From Streptomyces fradiae (GTDB taxonomy: Bacteria; Actinomycetota; Actinomycetes; Streptomycetales; Streptomycetaceae), in NCBI RefSeq assembly GCF_041270065.1, contig NZ_CP065958.1:1736001-1800000 (forward strand): a stretch of 64,000 nt of DNA, given 5' to 3'. Positions 49,854-59,741 of the stretch are shown here, piece by piece. Below the pieces are notes generated by a model that did no database searches, was not told the DNA's origin, and saw only the letters and a list, made by a program, of their open reading frames with translations. Each line of letters begins with the position of its first letter. Position 1 is the stretch's first letter. Made by a program: the position numbers and the translations under genes.

Positions 49854-50614
49854 GCGGATGCGCCACCCTTCACGTACTTGTCGTAGCCCTCGTTCTCCAG
49901 CTGGTCGGCGAGCTCGGCACCGCCGGACTCGACGATGCGGCCGTTCGCGAAGACGTGCACGAAATCGGGCTTGATGTAGCGGAGGATCCGCGTGTAGTGC
50001 GTGATCAGCAGGGTGCCGACCTCGCCGGTCTCGCGGACGCGGTTGACACCCTCGGAGACGATGCGCAGGGCGTCGACGTCGAGGCCGGAGTCGGTCTCGT
50101 CGAGGATGGCGATCTTGGGCTTGAGCAGCTCCAGCTGGAGGATCTCGTGGCGCTTCTTCTCACCGCCGGAGAAGCCCTCGTTGACGTTGCGCTCGGCGAA
50201 GGCCGGGTCCATCTGGAGCTTCTCCATGGCCTCCTTGACCTCCTTCACCCACAGGCGCAGCTTGGGCGCCTCGCCGCGGACGGCGGTGGCGGAGGTGCGC
50301 AGGAAGTTGGAGACCGAGACGCCGGGGACCTCGACCGGGTACTGCATGGCCAGGAAGACGCCGGCGCGGGCGCGCTCGTCGACCGACATCTCCAGGACGT
50401 CCTCGCCGTCGAGGGTGACGGTGCCGCCGGTGATCGTGTACTTCGGGTGGCCGGCCAGCGAGTACGCCAGGGTCGACTTGCCGGAGCCGTTCGGGCCCAT
50501 GATGGCGTGGGTCTCGCCCTGCTTCACGGTCAGGTCGACGCCCTTGAGGATCTCCCGGGGGCCGTTCTCGGCCTCGACGGAGACGTGCAGGTCGCGGATT
50601 TCAAGCGTTGCCAT
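49850..50614 (-). CDS. sufC: SufC ATPase
   Basis: A 254-residue ABC-type ATPase of the SufBCD scaffold. Walker A in IMGPNGSGKSTLAYSLAGHP, the signature FSGGEKKRHEILQLELL and Walker B AILDETDSGLDVDALRIV are intact. ATG at 50614 (MATLEI). It follows the Rieske-type gene by seven bases. Confidence 0.95.
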   Translation of the reverse strand: MATLEIRDLHVSVEAENGPREILKGVDLTVKQGETHAIMGPNGSGKSTLAYSLAGHPKYTITGGTVTLDGEDVLEMSVDERARAGVFLAMQYPVEVPGVSVSNFLRTSATAVRGEAPKLRLWVKEVKEAMEKLQMDPAFAERNVNEGFSGGEKKRHEILQLELLKPKIAILDETDSGLDVDALRIVSEGVNRVRETGEVGTLLITHYTRILRYIKPDFVHVFANGRIVESGGAELADQLENEGYDKYVKGGASA

Positions 50615-50621
50615 GGGTGAC

Positions 50622-50939
50622 TCAGGACTCCTGGGTGACGGAGACGAGCACATCGTCCCCTTCGATCTTTACGGGGTATACGGGGACGGGGCGCGTCGCG
50701 GGAAGGCCGGACGGCTTGCCGGTGCGCAGGTCGAACGCGGAGCCGTGCAGCCAGCACTCGATCTGGCAGTCCTCGACCTCGCCCTCGGAGAGGGAGACGT
50801 TCGCGTGCGAGCAGATGTCGTAGATCGCGAACACCTCGCCCTCGGTGCGGACGAGGGACACCGGCGTGCCGTCGAGTTCCACCCGCTTCGGGGTGTCCTC
50901 CTCCAGCTCGCTCAGCGCACAGGCGCGGACGAAGGCCAT
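50622..50939 (-). CDS. Rieske-type [2Fe-2S] ferredoxin in the suf operon
   Basis: A 105-residue non-haem-iron oxygenase-type ferredoxin. The cluster ligands are CSHANVSLSEG (Cys-x-His) and CQIECWLHGSAFDLRTG (Cys-x2-His). Soluble, no membrane anchor. It overlaps the sufD stop by one base (TGATG) and is a standard member of actinobacterial suf operons; it probably carries electrons for cluster assembly or transfer. Confidence 0.92.
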   Translation of the reverse strand: MAFVRACALSELEEDTPKRVELDGTPVSLVRTEGEVFAIYDICSHANVSLSEGEVEDCQIECWLHGSAFDLRTGKPSGLPATRPVPVYPVKIEGDDVLVSVTQES

Positions 50940-52117
50940 CAGACGGAAGCCTCCAGCTCGGCCTCGATCTTGGCGATCAGGCGCTCCTCGACGTCCGGCA
51001 GACCGATCTGCTGGACCAGCTCGGCGAAGAAGCCGCGCACGACCAGGCGGCGGGCCTCCTTCTCCGGGATGCCGCGGGCCATCAGGTAGAAGAGCTGCTC
51101 GTCGTCGAAGCGGCCGGTGGCGGAGGCGTGGCCGGCGCCGGCGATCTCGCCGGTCTCGATCTCCAGGTTCGGCACGGAGTCGACCCGGGCGCCGTCGGTG
51201 AGGACGAGGTTCCGGTTGAGCTCGTAGGTGTCGGTGCCCTCGGCGGCGGCCTGGATCAGCACGTCGCCGATCCACACCGCGTGCGCGTCCTGGCCCTGCA
51301 GCGCGCCCTTGTAGGCCACGTTGGAGGTGCAGTGCGGGGTGTTGTGGTCGACCAGGAGGCGGTGCTCCTGGTGCTGGCCGGCGTCGGTGAAGTAGAGGCC
51401 GAGCAGCTCGGCCTCGCCGCCGGGGCCGGCGTACTCGACGCGCGGGTGGATGCGCACCAGGTCGCCGCCGAAGGTGACGACGACGGACTTGAAGGAGGCG
51501 TCGCGGCCGAGCAGCGCGTTGTGCTGGGCGACGTGGACGGCCTTCTCGTCCCAGTCCTGGACGGAGACCACGGTGAGCTTGGCGCCGTCGCCGAGCACGT
51601 AGTCGACGTTGGCGGCGAGCACGGCGTCGCCGGTGTGGTCGAGGACGACCAGGGCCTCGGCGAAGGCGCCGAGCTCGATCACCTGGTGGCCGAAGGCGAC
51701 GCCGCCCTGGCCGTGCACGGAGATCCGGATCGGCTCGGTGAGCACGGCCTCCTTGGGCACGCTGACCACGCCGGCCTTCTCGAAGGAGCTGTACGCCTGG
51801 GCGGCGACCCGGTCGACCGGCTTGGCCTTGCCGAGGCGGGCGTCGTCGCGGCCGACGGTCTCCACGGTGACGCCCTCGGGGGCCTCGATCTCGACGCGGA
51901 CGCCCTCGCCGGTCGCGACGGCGGTGCCGTCGTGCAGTCCGCGCAGGCGCTCCAGCGGGGTGAAGCGCCACTCCTCCTCGCGGCCGTGCGGGATCGGGAA
52001 GTCCGCGACGTCGAAGGACGGCGGGGCGCTCATGCGCGTGGCGACGGTGGACTCGGCGGCCACCGCGATCGAGCCCGCGGTGGTGGAGCCCGCGGGGATG
52101 TTCTGAGCCTCAGCCAT
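50939..52117 (-). CDS. sufD: SufD scaffold subunit
   Basis: A 392-residue beta-helix scaffold protein partnering SufB and SufC. Conserved areas: FPIPHGREEEWRFTPLERL, VQDWDEKAVHVAQHNALLG, HNTPHCTSNVAYKGALQGQD, DSVPNLEIETGEIAGAGHAS and ARGIPEKEARRLVVRGFFAE. ATG at 52117. 70 bases separate it from sufB. Confidence 0.93.
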   Translation of the reverse strand: MAEAQNIPAGSTTAGSIAVAAESTVATRMSAPPSFDVADFPIPHGREEEWRFTPLERLRGLHDGTAVATGEGVRVEIEAPEGVTVETVGRDDARLGKAKPVDRVAAQAYSSFEKAGVVSVPKEAVLTEPIRISVHGQGGVAFGHQVIELGAFAEALVVLDHTGDAVLAANVDYVLGDGAKLTVVSVQDWDEKAVHVAQHNALLGRDASFKSVVVTFGGDLVRIHPRVEYAGPGGEAELLGLYFTDAGQHQEHRLLVDHNTPHCTSNVAYKGALQGQDAHAVWIGDVLIQAAAEGTDTYELNRNLVLTDGARVDSVPNLEIETGEIAGAGHASATGRFDDEQLFYLMARGIPEKEARRLVVRGFFAELVQQIGLPDVEERLIAKIEAELEASV

Positions 52118-52187
52118 GGCTGTCGTGTTGCTCTCTTCCTGCGTCAAAAAGAAATCAGTGCTGCGTACGGGTGGGGCGGTGCAGGGC

Positions 52188-53603
52188 TTAGCCGACCGCG
52201 CCTTCCATCTGCAGCTCGATCAGCCGGTTCAGCTCCAGCGCGTACTCCATGGGCAGCTCCTTGGCGATCGGCTCGACGAAGCCGCGCACGATCATCGCCA
52301 TGGCCTCCTGCTCGGTCAGGCCGCGCTGCATCAGGTAGAAGAGCTGGTCCTCGGAGACCTTGGAGACGGTCGCCTCGTGGCCCATGGTGACGTCGTCCTC
52401 GCGGACGTCCACGTACGGGTACGTGTCCGAGCGGGAGATCGTGTCGACGAGCAGCGCGTCGCACAGCACGTTGGACTTGGCGCCGGGGGCGCCCTCGCCG
52501 ATCTCGATCAGACCGCGGTAGGAGGTGCGGCCGCCGCCGCGGGCCACCGACTTCGAGACGATGCTCGACGAGGTGTTCGGGGCCATGTGGACCATCTTGG
52601 CGCCGGCGTCCTGGTGCTGGCCCTCGCCCGCGAAGGCGATGGACAGGGTCTCGCCCTTGGCGTGCTCGCCCATCAGGTAGACGGCCGGGTACTTCATGGT
52701 GACCTTGGAGCCGATGTTGCCGTCGACCCACTCCATGGTGGCGCCCTCGTAGGCGACGGCGCGCTTGGTCACCAGGTTGTAGACGTTGTTCGACCAGTTC
52801 TGGATGGTCGTGTAGCGGCAGCGGCCGCCCTTCTTGACGATGATCTCGACCACGGCGCTGTGCAGCGAGTCCGAGGAGTAGATCGGGGCGGTGCAGCCCT
52901 CGACGTAGTGGACGTAGGCGTCCTCGTCGACGATGATCAGCGTCCGCTCGAACTGGCCCATGTTCTCCGTGTTGATCCGGAAGTAGGCCTGGAGCGGGAT
53001 CTCGACGTGCACGCCCTTCGGCACGTAGATGAACGAGCCGCCGGACCACACGGCGGTGTTCAGGGAAGCGAACTTGTTGTCGCCGACCGGGATGACGGTG
53101 CCGAAGTACTCCTTGAAGAGCTCCTCGTGCTCCTTCAGGGCCGTGTCGGTGTCGACGAAGATGACGCCCTGCTCCTCCAGGTCCTCGCGGATCTGGTGGT
53201 AGACGACCTCGGACTCGTACTGGGCGGCGACACCGGCGACGAGGCGCTGCTTCTCCGCCTCCGGGATGCCGAGCTTGTCGTACGTGTTCTTGATGTCCTC
53301 CGGCAGGTCCTCCCAGGACTCGGCCTGCTTCTCGGTGGACCGCACGAAGTACTTGATGTTGTCGAAGTCGATGCCCGACAGGTCGGAGCCCCAGGTCGGC
53401 ATGGGCTTCTTGTCGAACAGCCGCAGACCCTTCAGCCGCAGCTTCAGCATCCACTCGGGCTCGTTCTTCTTCGCCGAGATGTCGCGGACGACGTCCTCGG
53501 AGAGACCGCGCTTGGCGGAGGAGCCGGCCGCGTCCGAGTCGGCCCAGCCGTACTCGTACCGACCCAGGCCCTCGAGCTCGGGGTGGCTGATCTCGGTGGT
53601 CAT
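52188..53603 (-). CDS. sufB: SufB scaffold subunit
   Basis: A 471-residue protein of the SufBCD complex on which Fe-S clusters are built. Conserved stretches: [60 protein letters not shown], the cysteine-bearing [20 protein letters not shown] and [24 protein letters not shown] overlap with sufR (53600-53603). Confidence 0.95.
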   Translation of the reverse strand: MTTEISHPELEGLGRYEYGWADSDAAGSSAKRGLSEDVVRDISAKKNEPEWMLKLRLKGLRLFDKKPMPTWGSDLSGIDFDNIKYFVRSTEKQAESWEDLPEDIKNTYDKLGIPEAEKQRLVAGVAAQYESEVVYHQIREDLEEQGVIFVDTDTALKEHEELFKEYFGTVIPVGDNKFASLNTAVWSGGSFIYVPKGVHVEIPLQAYFRINTENMGQFERTLIIVDEDAYVHYVEGCTAPIYSSDSLHSAVVEIIVKKGGRCRYTTIQNWSNNVYNLVTKRAVAYEGATMEWVDGNIGSKVTMKYPAVYLMGEHAKGETLSIAFAGEGQHQDAGAKMVHMAPNTSSSIVSKSVARGGGRTSYRGLIEIGEGAPGAKSNVLCDALLVDTISRSDTYPYVDVREDDVTMGHEATVSKVSEDQLFYLMQRGLTEQEAMAMIVRGFVEPIAKELPMEYALELNRLIELQMEGAVG

Positions 53604-54340
53604 GCGGGGTTCCTCCCGGCCGTGCTTGCGGATGATGCGGTGGATTCGGTGGTCTCTGGGGTGCCGTGCGCGATGTGCGGGATGAACGTCGTGCAGACGC
53701 CGTCACCATGCGCGATGGTGGCCAGGCGCTGGACGTGGGTCCCGAGGAGGCGGGAGAAGATCTCCGTCTCCGCCTCGCACAGCTGGGGGTACTGCTCGGC
53801 GACGTGGGCGACCGGGCAGTGGTGCTGGCAGAGCTGCTCGCCGACCGGTGCATTGCGCGCGGTGGCAGCGTACCCGTCGGCCGTCAGCGCCTTGGCCAGG
53901 GCCTCGGTGCGCTCCCGGGGGTCGGCGGACTCCACGGCCGCGCGGTACGGCTCGGCCTGGGCCTCGATCCGGTCGCGGGCGAAGGCGGCGACGGCCGCCT
54001 CCCCGCCGGCGTTCCGCTCGATCCAGCGCAGCGCCTCGACGGCGAGCTTGTCGTACGACTGGTCGAAGGCGTCCCGGCCGCAGTCGGTGAGCGCGAAGAC
54101 CTTCGCGGGCCGGCCGCGGGTGCGGGCCCCGTAGACCCGCTTCTCGCGCGCCTCCACGACGTTGTCGCCGACCAGCGAGTCGAGGTGGCGGCGGACGGCG
54201 GCCTGGGTGAGGCCGAGCCGCTCGGCGAGGTCGGCGACGGTCGAGGGACCGTGGTCCAGGATGGAGCGCGCGACCCGGTTGCGCGTGGAGCGCTCACCGG
54301 TCGCGAGTTCCTCCGCAGGAGCCTCACCGACGTTTTTCAC
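53600..54340 (-). CDS. sufR: SufR-type Fe-S-sensing repressor
   Basis: A 246-residue regulator: N-terminal winged helix ([56 protein letters not shown]) and a C-terminal cluster region with [20 protein letters not shown] then [14 protein letters not shown], giving the Cys/His ligand set of actinobacterial SufR. It heads the suf operon and should repress it when its cluster is intact. The GTG start is inside the CAAC-N6-GTTG operator. The C-terminal tail after GTPETTE is Ser/Thr-rich. Confidence 0.92.
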   Translation of the reverse strand: MKNVGEAPAEELATGERSTRNRVARSILDHGPSTVADLAERLGLTQAAVRRHLDSLVGDNVVEAREKRVYGARTRGRPAKVFALTDCGRDAFDQSYDKLAVEALRWIERNAGGEAAVAAFARDRIEAQAEPYRAAVESADPRERTEALAKALTADGYAATARNAPVGEQLCQHHCPVAHVAEQYPQLCEAETEIFSRLLGTHVQRLATIAHGDGVCTTFIPHIAHGTPETTESTASSASTAGRNPA

Positions 54341-54353
54341 AACGCCATTGTTG
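54340..54353. promoter_or_regulatory. SufR operator CAAC-N6-GTTG
   Basis: CAAC at 54340-54343 and GTTG at 54350-54353 with GCCATT between. The arm overlaps the sufR GTG. This matches the SufR site pattern I recall for Streptomyces avermitilis. On the minus strand TTGTCA with an 18-base spacer to AACAAT would start transcription at or next to the GTG, implying a leaderless sufR mRNA. Confidence 0.8.
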
Positions 54354-54412
54354 CGTAATTAATCGGGGACTGACAAGCGAGGTCCGGGCGGGCGGCGGTG
54401 CCGTGCGTCACG

Positions 54413-54429
54413 CAGGTAAGGCTTACCTG
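54413..54429. promoter_or_regulatory. Iron box (DmdR/IdeR type)
   Basis: CAGGTAAGGCTTACCTG is an 8-1-8 perfect palindrome matching the core AGGTNAGGCTNACCT of actinobacterial DtxR-family iron boxes. It lies about 73 bases upstream of the sufR start and 17 bases after the DUF72 gene stop. Confidence 0.8.
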
Positions 54430-54443
54430 ACCTGCGGAAACGA

Positions 54444-55220
54444 TCATTCATGGGACGAATCACGACCGCCCTGACCAGCGGTTTCCAGCCCCGCCGACAC
54501 CGCGAGGCGGACGAACAGCTCCGCGTTGCGGACGGCCGCGCCGCCCACGTCGTTGTTGAAGAAGACGAAGACATCGGCCCGGGCGCCCGGCCAGCCCTCC
54601 GCGATCCGCTCGACCCAGCTCACCAGCGCCTTCCTGCCGTACGAGGGGAAGGGCCGCGCCCGCCCCTCGTGCAGCCGCAGATAGCCCCAGTCCGCCGTCC
54701 GCCACAGCGGCGCCACCGGCCGCGAGCCCCGGTCCGCCCAGCACAGCGCGGCACCCCGCCCGGCGAGCACGTCCGCCACCTCGTCCGTCCACCACGACGG
54801 ATGCCGCGGCTCCACCGCCACCCGCGTCCCCGTCGGGAAACGGGCGAGCGCCGCGTCGAGCAGCCCCGGATCGGCCCGCAGATTCGGCGGCAGCTGGAGC
54901 AGTACGGGCCCGAGCCGGCGGCCCAGCGCCGCCGCGCGGTCCATCAGCCGCGCCACCGGCTCCGCCGGCGCCTTCAGCCGCTTGATGTGCGTCAGATAGC
55001 GGCTGGCCTTGACCGCCATCACGAAGCCCTCGGGCGTCCGCTCCCGCCAGTCGGCGAAGGTCGCCCGCTCGGGCAGCCGGTAGAAGGCGGCGTTGTTCTC
55101 CACGGCCGCGAAGCTGCGGGCGTACTCCTCCAGCCAGCGCCGCTGCGGCACGCCCTCCGGATAGAGCACGCCCCGCCAGTCGCGGTACTGCCACCCCGAG
55201 GTGCCGACGAAGACCGTCAC
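54444..55220 (-). CDS. DUF72 family protein
   Basis: A 258-residue TIM-barrel protein of the DUF72 (YecE) family: TVFVGTSGWQYRDWRGVLYP at the start, AAVENNAAFYRLPERATFAD, AVKASRYLTHIKRLKAP, LLQLPPNLRADPGLLDAALA, RVAVEPRHPSWW and FVFFNNDVGGAAVRNAELF. Family structures resemble barrels that bind nucleotides or metals, but the function is unknown. The GTG at 55220 is a good fit; the iron box lies just past its 3' end. Confidence 0.88.
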   Translation of the reverse strand: MTVFVGTSGWQYRDWRGVLYPEGVPQRRWLEEYARSFAAVENNAAFYRLPERATFADWRERTPEGFVMAVKASRYLTHIKRLKAPAEPVARLMDRAAALGRRLGPVLLQLPPNLRADPGLLDAALARFPTGTRVAVEPRHPSWWTDEVADVLAGRGAALCWADRGSRPVAPLWRTADWGYLRLHEGRARPFPSYGRKALVSWVERIAEGWPGARADVFVFFNNDVGGAAVRNAELFVRLAVSAGLETAGQGGRDSSHE

Positions 55221-55277
55221 ACCCGGCCCGTACCCCGCCCGGTCCGGACCCACCGGCGAGTCCTTAGACTTCCGGGC

Positions 55278-56209
<932 letters not shown>

Positions 56210-56213
<4 letters not shown>

Positions 56214-56998
56214 GCGCCGTCACAGGTACGGACACGGGTACGGGGACGTACGCGCCGAAGCCCGGGGCCGCGCCCGTCGCGCGGATGATCGCCGCGCAGA
56301 CCGCCCTGGAGACCAGGATGCTGCTGCGCAACGGCGAACAGCTGCTCCTGACCGTGATCATCCCGTCCCTCCTCCTGGTGCTGTTCTCGACGGTGGACAT
56401 CGTCGAGACCGGCGCCGGCAAGGCCGTCGACTTCCTCGCCCCCGGCGTCCTCGCGCTCGCCGTGATGTCCACCGCCTTCACCGGGCAGGCCATCGCGACC
56501 GGCTTCGAGCGGCGTTACGGGGTGCTCAAGCGGCTCGCCGCCTCGCCGCTGCCCCGCTGGGCGCTGATGACCGCCAAGACGCTGGCGGTGCTCGTCACCG
56601 AGGTGCTCCAGGTGGCGCTCCTGACCGTGATCGCGCTCGCGCTCGGCTGGTCGCCCCAGGGCGACCCCTTGTCGGTGTTCGTGCTGCTCGTCCTGGGCAC
56701 CGCCGCCTTCTCCGGGCTCGGGCTGCTCATGGCCGGCACCCTGAAGGCGGAGGCCACGCTTGCCGCCGCGAACCTGGTGTTCCTGCTGCTGCTCGTCGGT
56801 GGCGGCGTGATGGTGCCGCTCGAGAAGTTCGGCGCGGCCGGCGACGTGCTCGCGTTCCTGCCGATCTCGGCGCTCTCCGACGGGCTGCGCGACGTCCTGC
56901 AGCACGGCGCCGGAATGCCCTGGGGCGACGCGCTGATCCTGGCCGTGTGGGCGGTCCTCGGGCTCGGCGCGGCGGCGAAGTTCTTCCGCTGGGAGTGA
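56210..56998 (+). CDS. ABC-2 exporter permease
   Basis: A 262-residue membrane protein of the ABC-2 type with about six transmembrane segments (LLLTVIIPSLLLVLFSTVDI, FLAPGVLALAVMSTAFTGQA, TEVLQVALLTVIALALGWSP, VFVLLVLGTAAFSGLGLLMA, ANLVFLLLLVGGGVMVPLEK). The RYGVLKRLAASPLPRWALMT segment is characteristic. Substrate unknown; forms an exporter with the preceding ATPase. Confidence 0.92.
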
Positions 56999-57096
56999 CG
57001 CCACGGGGGCTGCCCGAGGGGCGCCCTCCGTAGCGGTTCGGTGACGTTTCGAGGCGACTCGCCCCGTAAGCACCCCCTCGTGCCCCTCTTGTTTTC

Positions 57097-57118
57097 CCGG
57101 GGGAGACGACTCCCCCGG
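57097..57118. terminator. Hairpin downstream of the ABC pair
   Basis: Perfect 9-base arms CCGGGGGAG (57097-57105) and CTCCCCCGG (57110-57118) around ACGA. It is 98 bases past the permease stop and could end that transcript before ctaA. No T-run; similar hairpins are frequent in Streptomyces intergenic DNA. Confidence 0.55.
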
Positions 57119-57151
57119 ACCCCCTCGTGAAAACACGCACAAGCCCCGTCC

Positions 57152-57157
57152 TACGAT
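57152..57157 (+). promoter_or_regulatory. ctaA -10 box (leaderless start)
   Basis: TACGAT seven bases before the GTG at 57165. No ribosome-binding site precedes that GTG and only a weak -35 (TGAAAA, 18-base spacer) is visible. The layout fits a leaderless mRNA starting at or near the GTG. Confidence 0.55.
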
Positions 57158-57164
57158 GGGGCCC

Positions 57165-58124
57165 GTGCAGACCCCCCTCGCCTTCATCGCCCAGCGCTGG
57201 ACCCCGTCCCCCCGGACGCTCCGGCGCGCCGCGCTCTCCGCCGTCGTGATGAGCGTGATCATCATCGTCACCGGCGGCGCGGTCCGGCTGACCGGCTCCG
57301 GCCTCGGCTGCGACACCTGGCCGAAGTGCACCGACGACAGCCTGATCGTCACCGCCGAGCAGGGCTTCCACGGCTTCGTGGAGTTCGGCAACCGCATGCT
57401 GACCTACGTCCTGTCGGCGGCCGTCGGCTGGGCGATCATCGCCGCCCGGTCCGCCAAGCCCCGCCGCCGCCCGCTGACCCGGCTCGGCTGGGCCCAGTTC
57501 TGGATCGTGATGAGCAACGCCGTCATCGGCGGCATCACCGTCTGGATGGGCCTCAACCCGTGGACGGTGGCCGGTCACTTCCTGGCCGCGAACTCGCTCC
57601 TGACCGTCGCCGTGATCACCTGGCACCGGGCCGGCGAGGGCGACACCACGCCGAAGCCGCGGGTGCCGCGCCCGGTGCGCAAGCTGTCCTGGGCGATCGT
57701 CGCGGTCTCCGCGGTGCTCATCGCGCTCGGTACGACGGTCACCGGCGCCGGCAAGCACGCCGGCGACAGCAGCGACGTGCCGCGCATGCCGTGGGACTGG
57801 ACCAACGCCGCCCACGTCCACGCGATCGGCGCCTGGGCGCTGTGCGCGCTCGCCGTGGCGATGTGGCTGGTGCTCCGCGTGGTCGACGCCCCGGACGACA
57901 CCCGGGCCCGCGCCCGCGACCTGCTGGTCGTGCTCTTGGGTCAGGGTGCGGTGGGCTACGTCCAGTACTTCACGGGCGTCCCCGAGGTCCTGGTGGCCCT
58001 GCACATGCTCGGCTCGTCCCTGATGTGGATCGCGGTGCTGCGGCTCGCCCTGAGCCTGCGCGAGCGCCCGGTGACGCCGGCGGAGATCCCGGCCCAGGCC
58101 GACGCCGTACCCGCCAACGCCTGA
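57165..58124 (+). CDS. ctaA: Haem A synthase (COX15/CtaA family)
   Basis: A 319-residue, eight-helix membrane protein that oxidises haem O to haem A for cytochrome aa3 oxidase. Features: VMSVIIIVTGGAVRLTGSGL with the GAxVRLTGSGLGC signature, QGFHGFVEFGNRMLTYVL (haem ligand His), TVAGHFLAANSLLTVAVITW (His), AHVHAIGAWALCALAVAMWL and EVLVALHMLGSSLMW (His). A cysteine pair near GLGCDTWPKC is typical. ATG at 57156 is an alternative start lying within the -10 box, so the GTG is preferred. Works with ctaB at 59.7-60.7 kb. Confidence 0.92.
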   Translation: MQTPLAFIAQRWTPSPRTLRRAALSAVVMSVIIIVTGGAVRLTGSGLGCDTWPKCTDDSLIVTAEQGFHGFVEFGNRMLTYVLSAAVGWAIIAARSAKPRRRPLTRLGWAQFWIVMSNAVIGGITVWMGLNPWTVAGHFLAANSLLTVAVITWHRAGEGDTTPKPRVPRPVRKLSWAIVAVSAVLIALGTTVTGAGKHAGDSSDVPRMPWDWTNAAHVHAIGAWALCALAVAMWLVLRVVDAPDDTRARARDLLVVLLGQGAVGYVQYFTGVPEVLVALHMLGSSLMWIAVLRLALSLRERPVTPAEIPAQADAVPANA

Positions 58125-58133
58125 GCCGGGCCG

Positions 58134-59216
58134 TCACGCCAACCGGTACACCCGCTTGGCGTTGCCCTCGGCGATCATCCGCGCGACCCGCTGCGCGTCG
58201 GTACGGGACCAGGCGCCGTCGCCGACCCACTCGCCGAGCACCCGGCTGAGCGCCCCGCGGAACACCCCGGCGGCCACCACGTGGAGCTCGGGCAGGGCGC
58301 GGGCGCCGCTGGAGAAGAGGAGCTTGCCGAACGGGGCCAGCTCCAGGAACTCGGCGAGCACGGCCGCGGCCCGCGCGCCGGTGCGGGCGACGACCGGGCC
58401 GAGGTCGGCGTGCACGTGCGGGAAGTGGGCGGCGAGGCGGGCCGCCTGGCGGTGGTGCGGGTAGGAGTGCAGCAGCACCAGGTCGGTGCCGAGGCCGCCG
58501 GTGGCGGCGGCGAACCCGGCCAGGCTGCCCGGGTCCCGGTCCCCCACGTGCAGTTGCAGCGGGCGTCCCGCGCCCACGGCCACCCACAGCAGATGGCGCA
58601 GCAGCACCGGGTCGTCCACCGGTCCGCCGGCCGGGCGCCGGGCCAGCCAGCGGCCGGCCGCGCCGCGCACCTCGCCCGGTCCGGGCGGCTCGGGGACGGC
58701 GGCGAGCCCGCCCCGTACCCCTGCCGCCGAGGAGAAGGCGACGGCGCCCGCGGCGGCCCCGTGGACGGCGTCGGCGAGGTTGGCCAGGAAGGCGTCGACG
58801 GTGCCGGAGGTGTCGGCGACCTGCTGGGCGAGCGGTTCGAGCCGGACGATCTCGTGGGCGGCGGCCTCGCCCGTGGCGGCCAGTTCGGCGGGTCCGGTGA
58901 GGTCGCCGGGCGGCCCGGTGTCGACGAGGTAGGTGGTGATCCCGGAGGCCCGGAGCAGGCGCCGGCCGGTCTCCAGGACGCCGAGTTCGCGGCGCCGGGC
59001 GAGATAGCGGGCCGGCGGGCAGTGCGGTTCGAGGCCGAGCAGCGGCGGGCACCAGCGGCGTACGGCGAAGCCGGTCTGGGTGTCGAAGAAGGTGGTGCCC
59101 GCGGCGGCGGCAGGGGCGCCGGCCGGCGCGAGATGGCTCTCGAAGGTGCCGAGGCCGAGCTCCGTACGGAGCACCCCGTGGCAGTACTGGTCGACCAGGC
59201 GCGGTGTGTCGATCAT
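58134..59216 (-). CDS. Amidohydrolase-2 type TIM-barrel protein
   Basis: A 360-residue metal-dependent hydrolase-like protein. It starts MIDTPRLVDQYCHGVLRTEL (HxxG in place of the more usual HxH), has HCPPARYLARRREL, LQLHVGDRDPG, LVLLHSYPHHRQAARLAAHF, PHVHADLGPVV and PFGKLLFSSGARALPELH. The pattern is of amidohydrolase-2/glucuronate isomerase-like enzymes. The overlapping upstream frame to 59351 is not supported. Substrate unknown. Confidence 0.78.
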   Translation of the reverse strand: MIDTPRLVDQYCHGVLRTELGLGTFESHLAPAGAPAAAAGTTFFDTQTGFAVRRWCPPLLGLEPHCPPARYLARRRELGVLETGRRLLRASGITTYLVDTGPPGDLTGPAELAATGEAAAHEIVRLEPLAQQVADTSGTVDAFLANLADAVHGAAAGAVAFSSAAGVRGGLAAVPEPPGPGEVRGAAGRWLARRPAGGPVDDPVLLRHLLWVAVGAGRPLQLHVGDRDPGSLAGFAAATGGLGTDLVLLHSYPHHRQAARLAAHFPHVHADLGPVVARTGARAAAVLAEFLELAPFGKLLFSSGARALPELHVVAAGVFRGALSRVLGEWVGDGAWSRTDAQRVARMIAEGNAKRVYRLA

Positions 59217-59302
59217 TCGGGGGGCTCCCACGTGTGGACGGGCTTGCACCCCTCCTAACGGGTGAGCCCCGCGCGAGGTTGTCGCTTCAGCCGGTTGTCG
59301 CC

Positions 59303-59638
59303 TCAGCTGTTGGACGGACCGCCGACCTGGATGCCGGCCATGCGGGTCCACTCGTACGGGCCGGTGACGACCTTGGCGGCGAACTCGCCGTCGAACTCCT
59401 CGTGGAGGGTCAGGCCGGCCAGCTCGGCGGCCTGCTCCGCGATCGCGTAGCTGGGCGCGACCAGGTCGCCCCAGCCGCCGTCCTCGCCGACGAGGACGAT
59501 GCGGGTGCCCGCCTGTCCGATGTGGGCGAGCTTGCCCTCGGCCCCGCCGTGCTGACCGGCGAACGCCTTGATCTCCTTGGCCAGCTTGGCCGCCTTGCGC
59601 TCCGCGCCCCTGGGCTCCGCCTGCTTCGTGTCTGCCAT
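59303..59638 (-). CDS. Conserved hypothetical protein (111 aa)
   Basis: Starts MADTKQAEPRGAERKAAKLA, continues AFAGQHGGAEGKLAHIGQAG and a conserved core TRIVLVGEDGGWGDLVAPSY, AIAEQAAELAGLTLHEEFDG, and ends YEWTRMAGIQVGGPSNS. It is basic at the N-terminus, soluble, single-domain and widespread in Streptomyces next to ctaB. No known function. Confidence 0.8.
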   Translation of the reverse strand: MADTKQAEPRGAERKAAKLAKEIKAFAGQHGGAEGKLAHIGQAGTRIVLVGEDGGWGDLVAPSYAIAEQAAELAGLTLHEEFDGEFAAKVVTGPYEWTRMAGIQVGGPSNS

Positions 59639-59741
59639 GCCAAAGATGCTACTCGGGGGTAGATCACGTGGCGACGGCCGGGGCACGTGGCGTGGGCCAC
59701 GCGCCCCGGCCGTCGACCGGGCTGGCACGAGTCAGGAAGGA

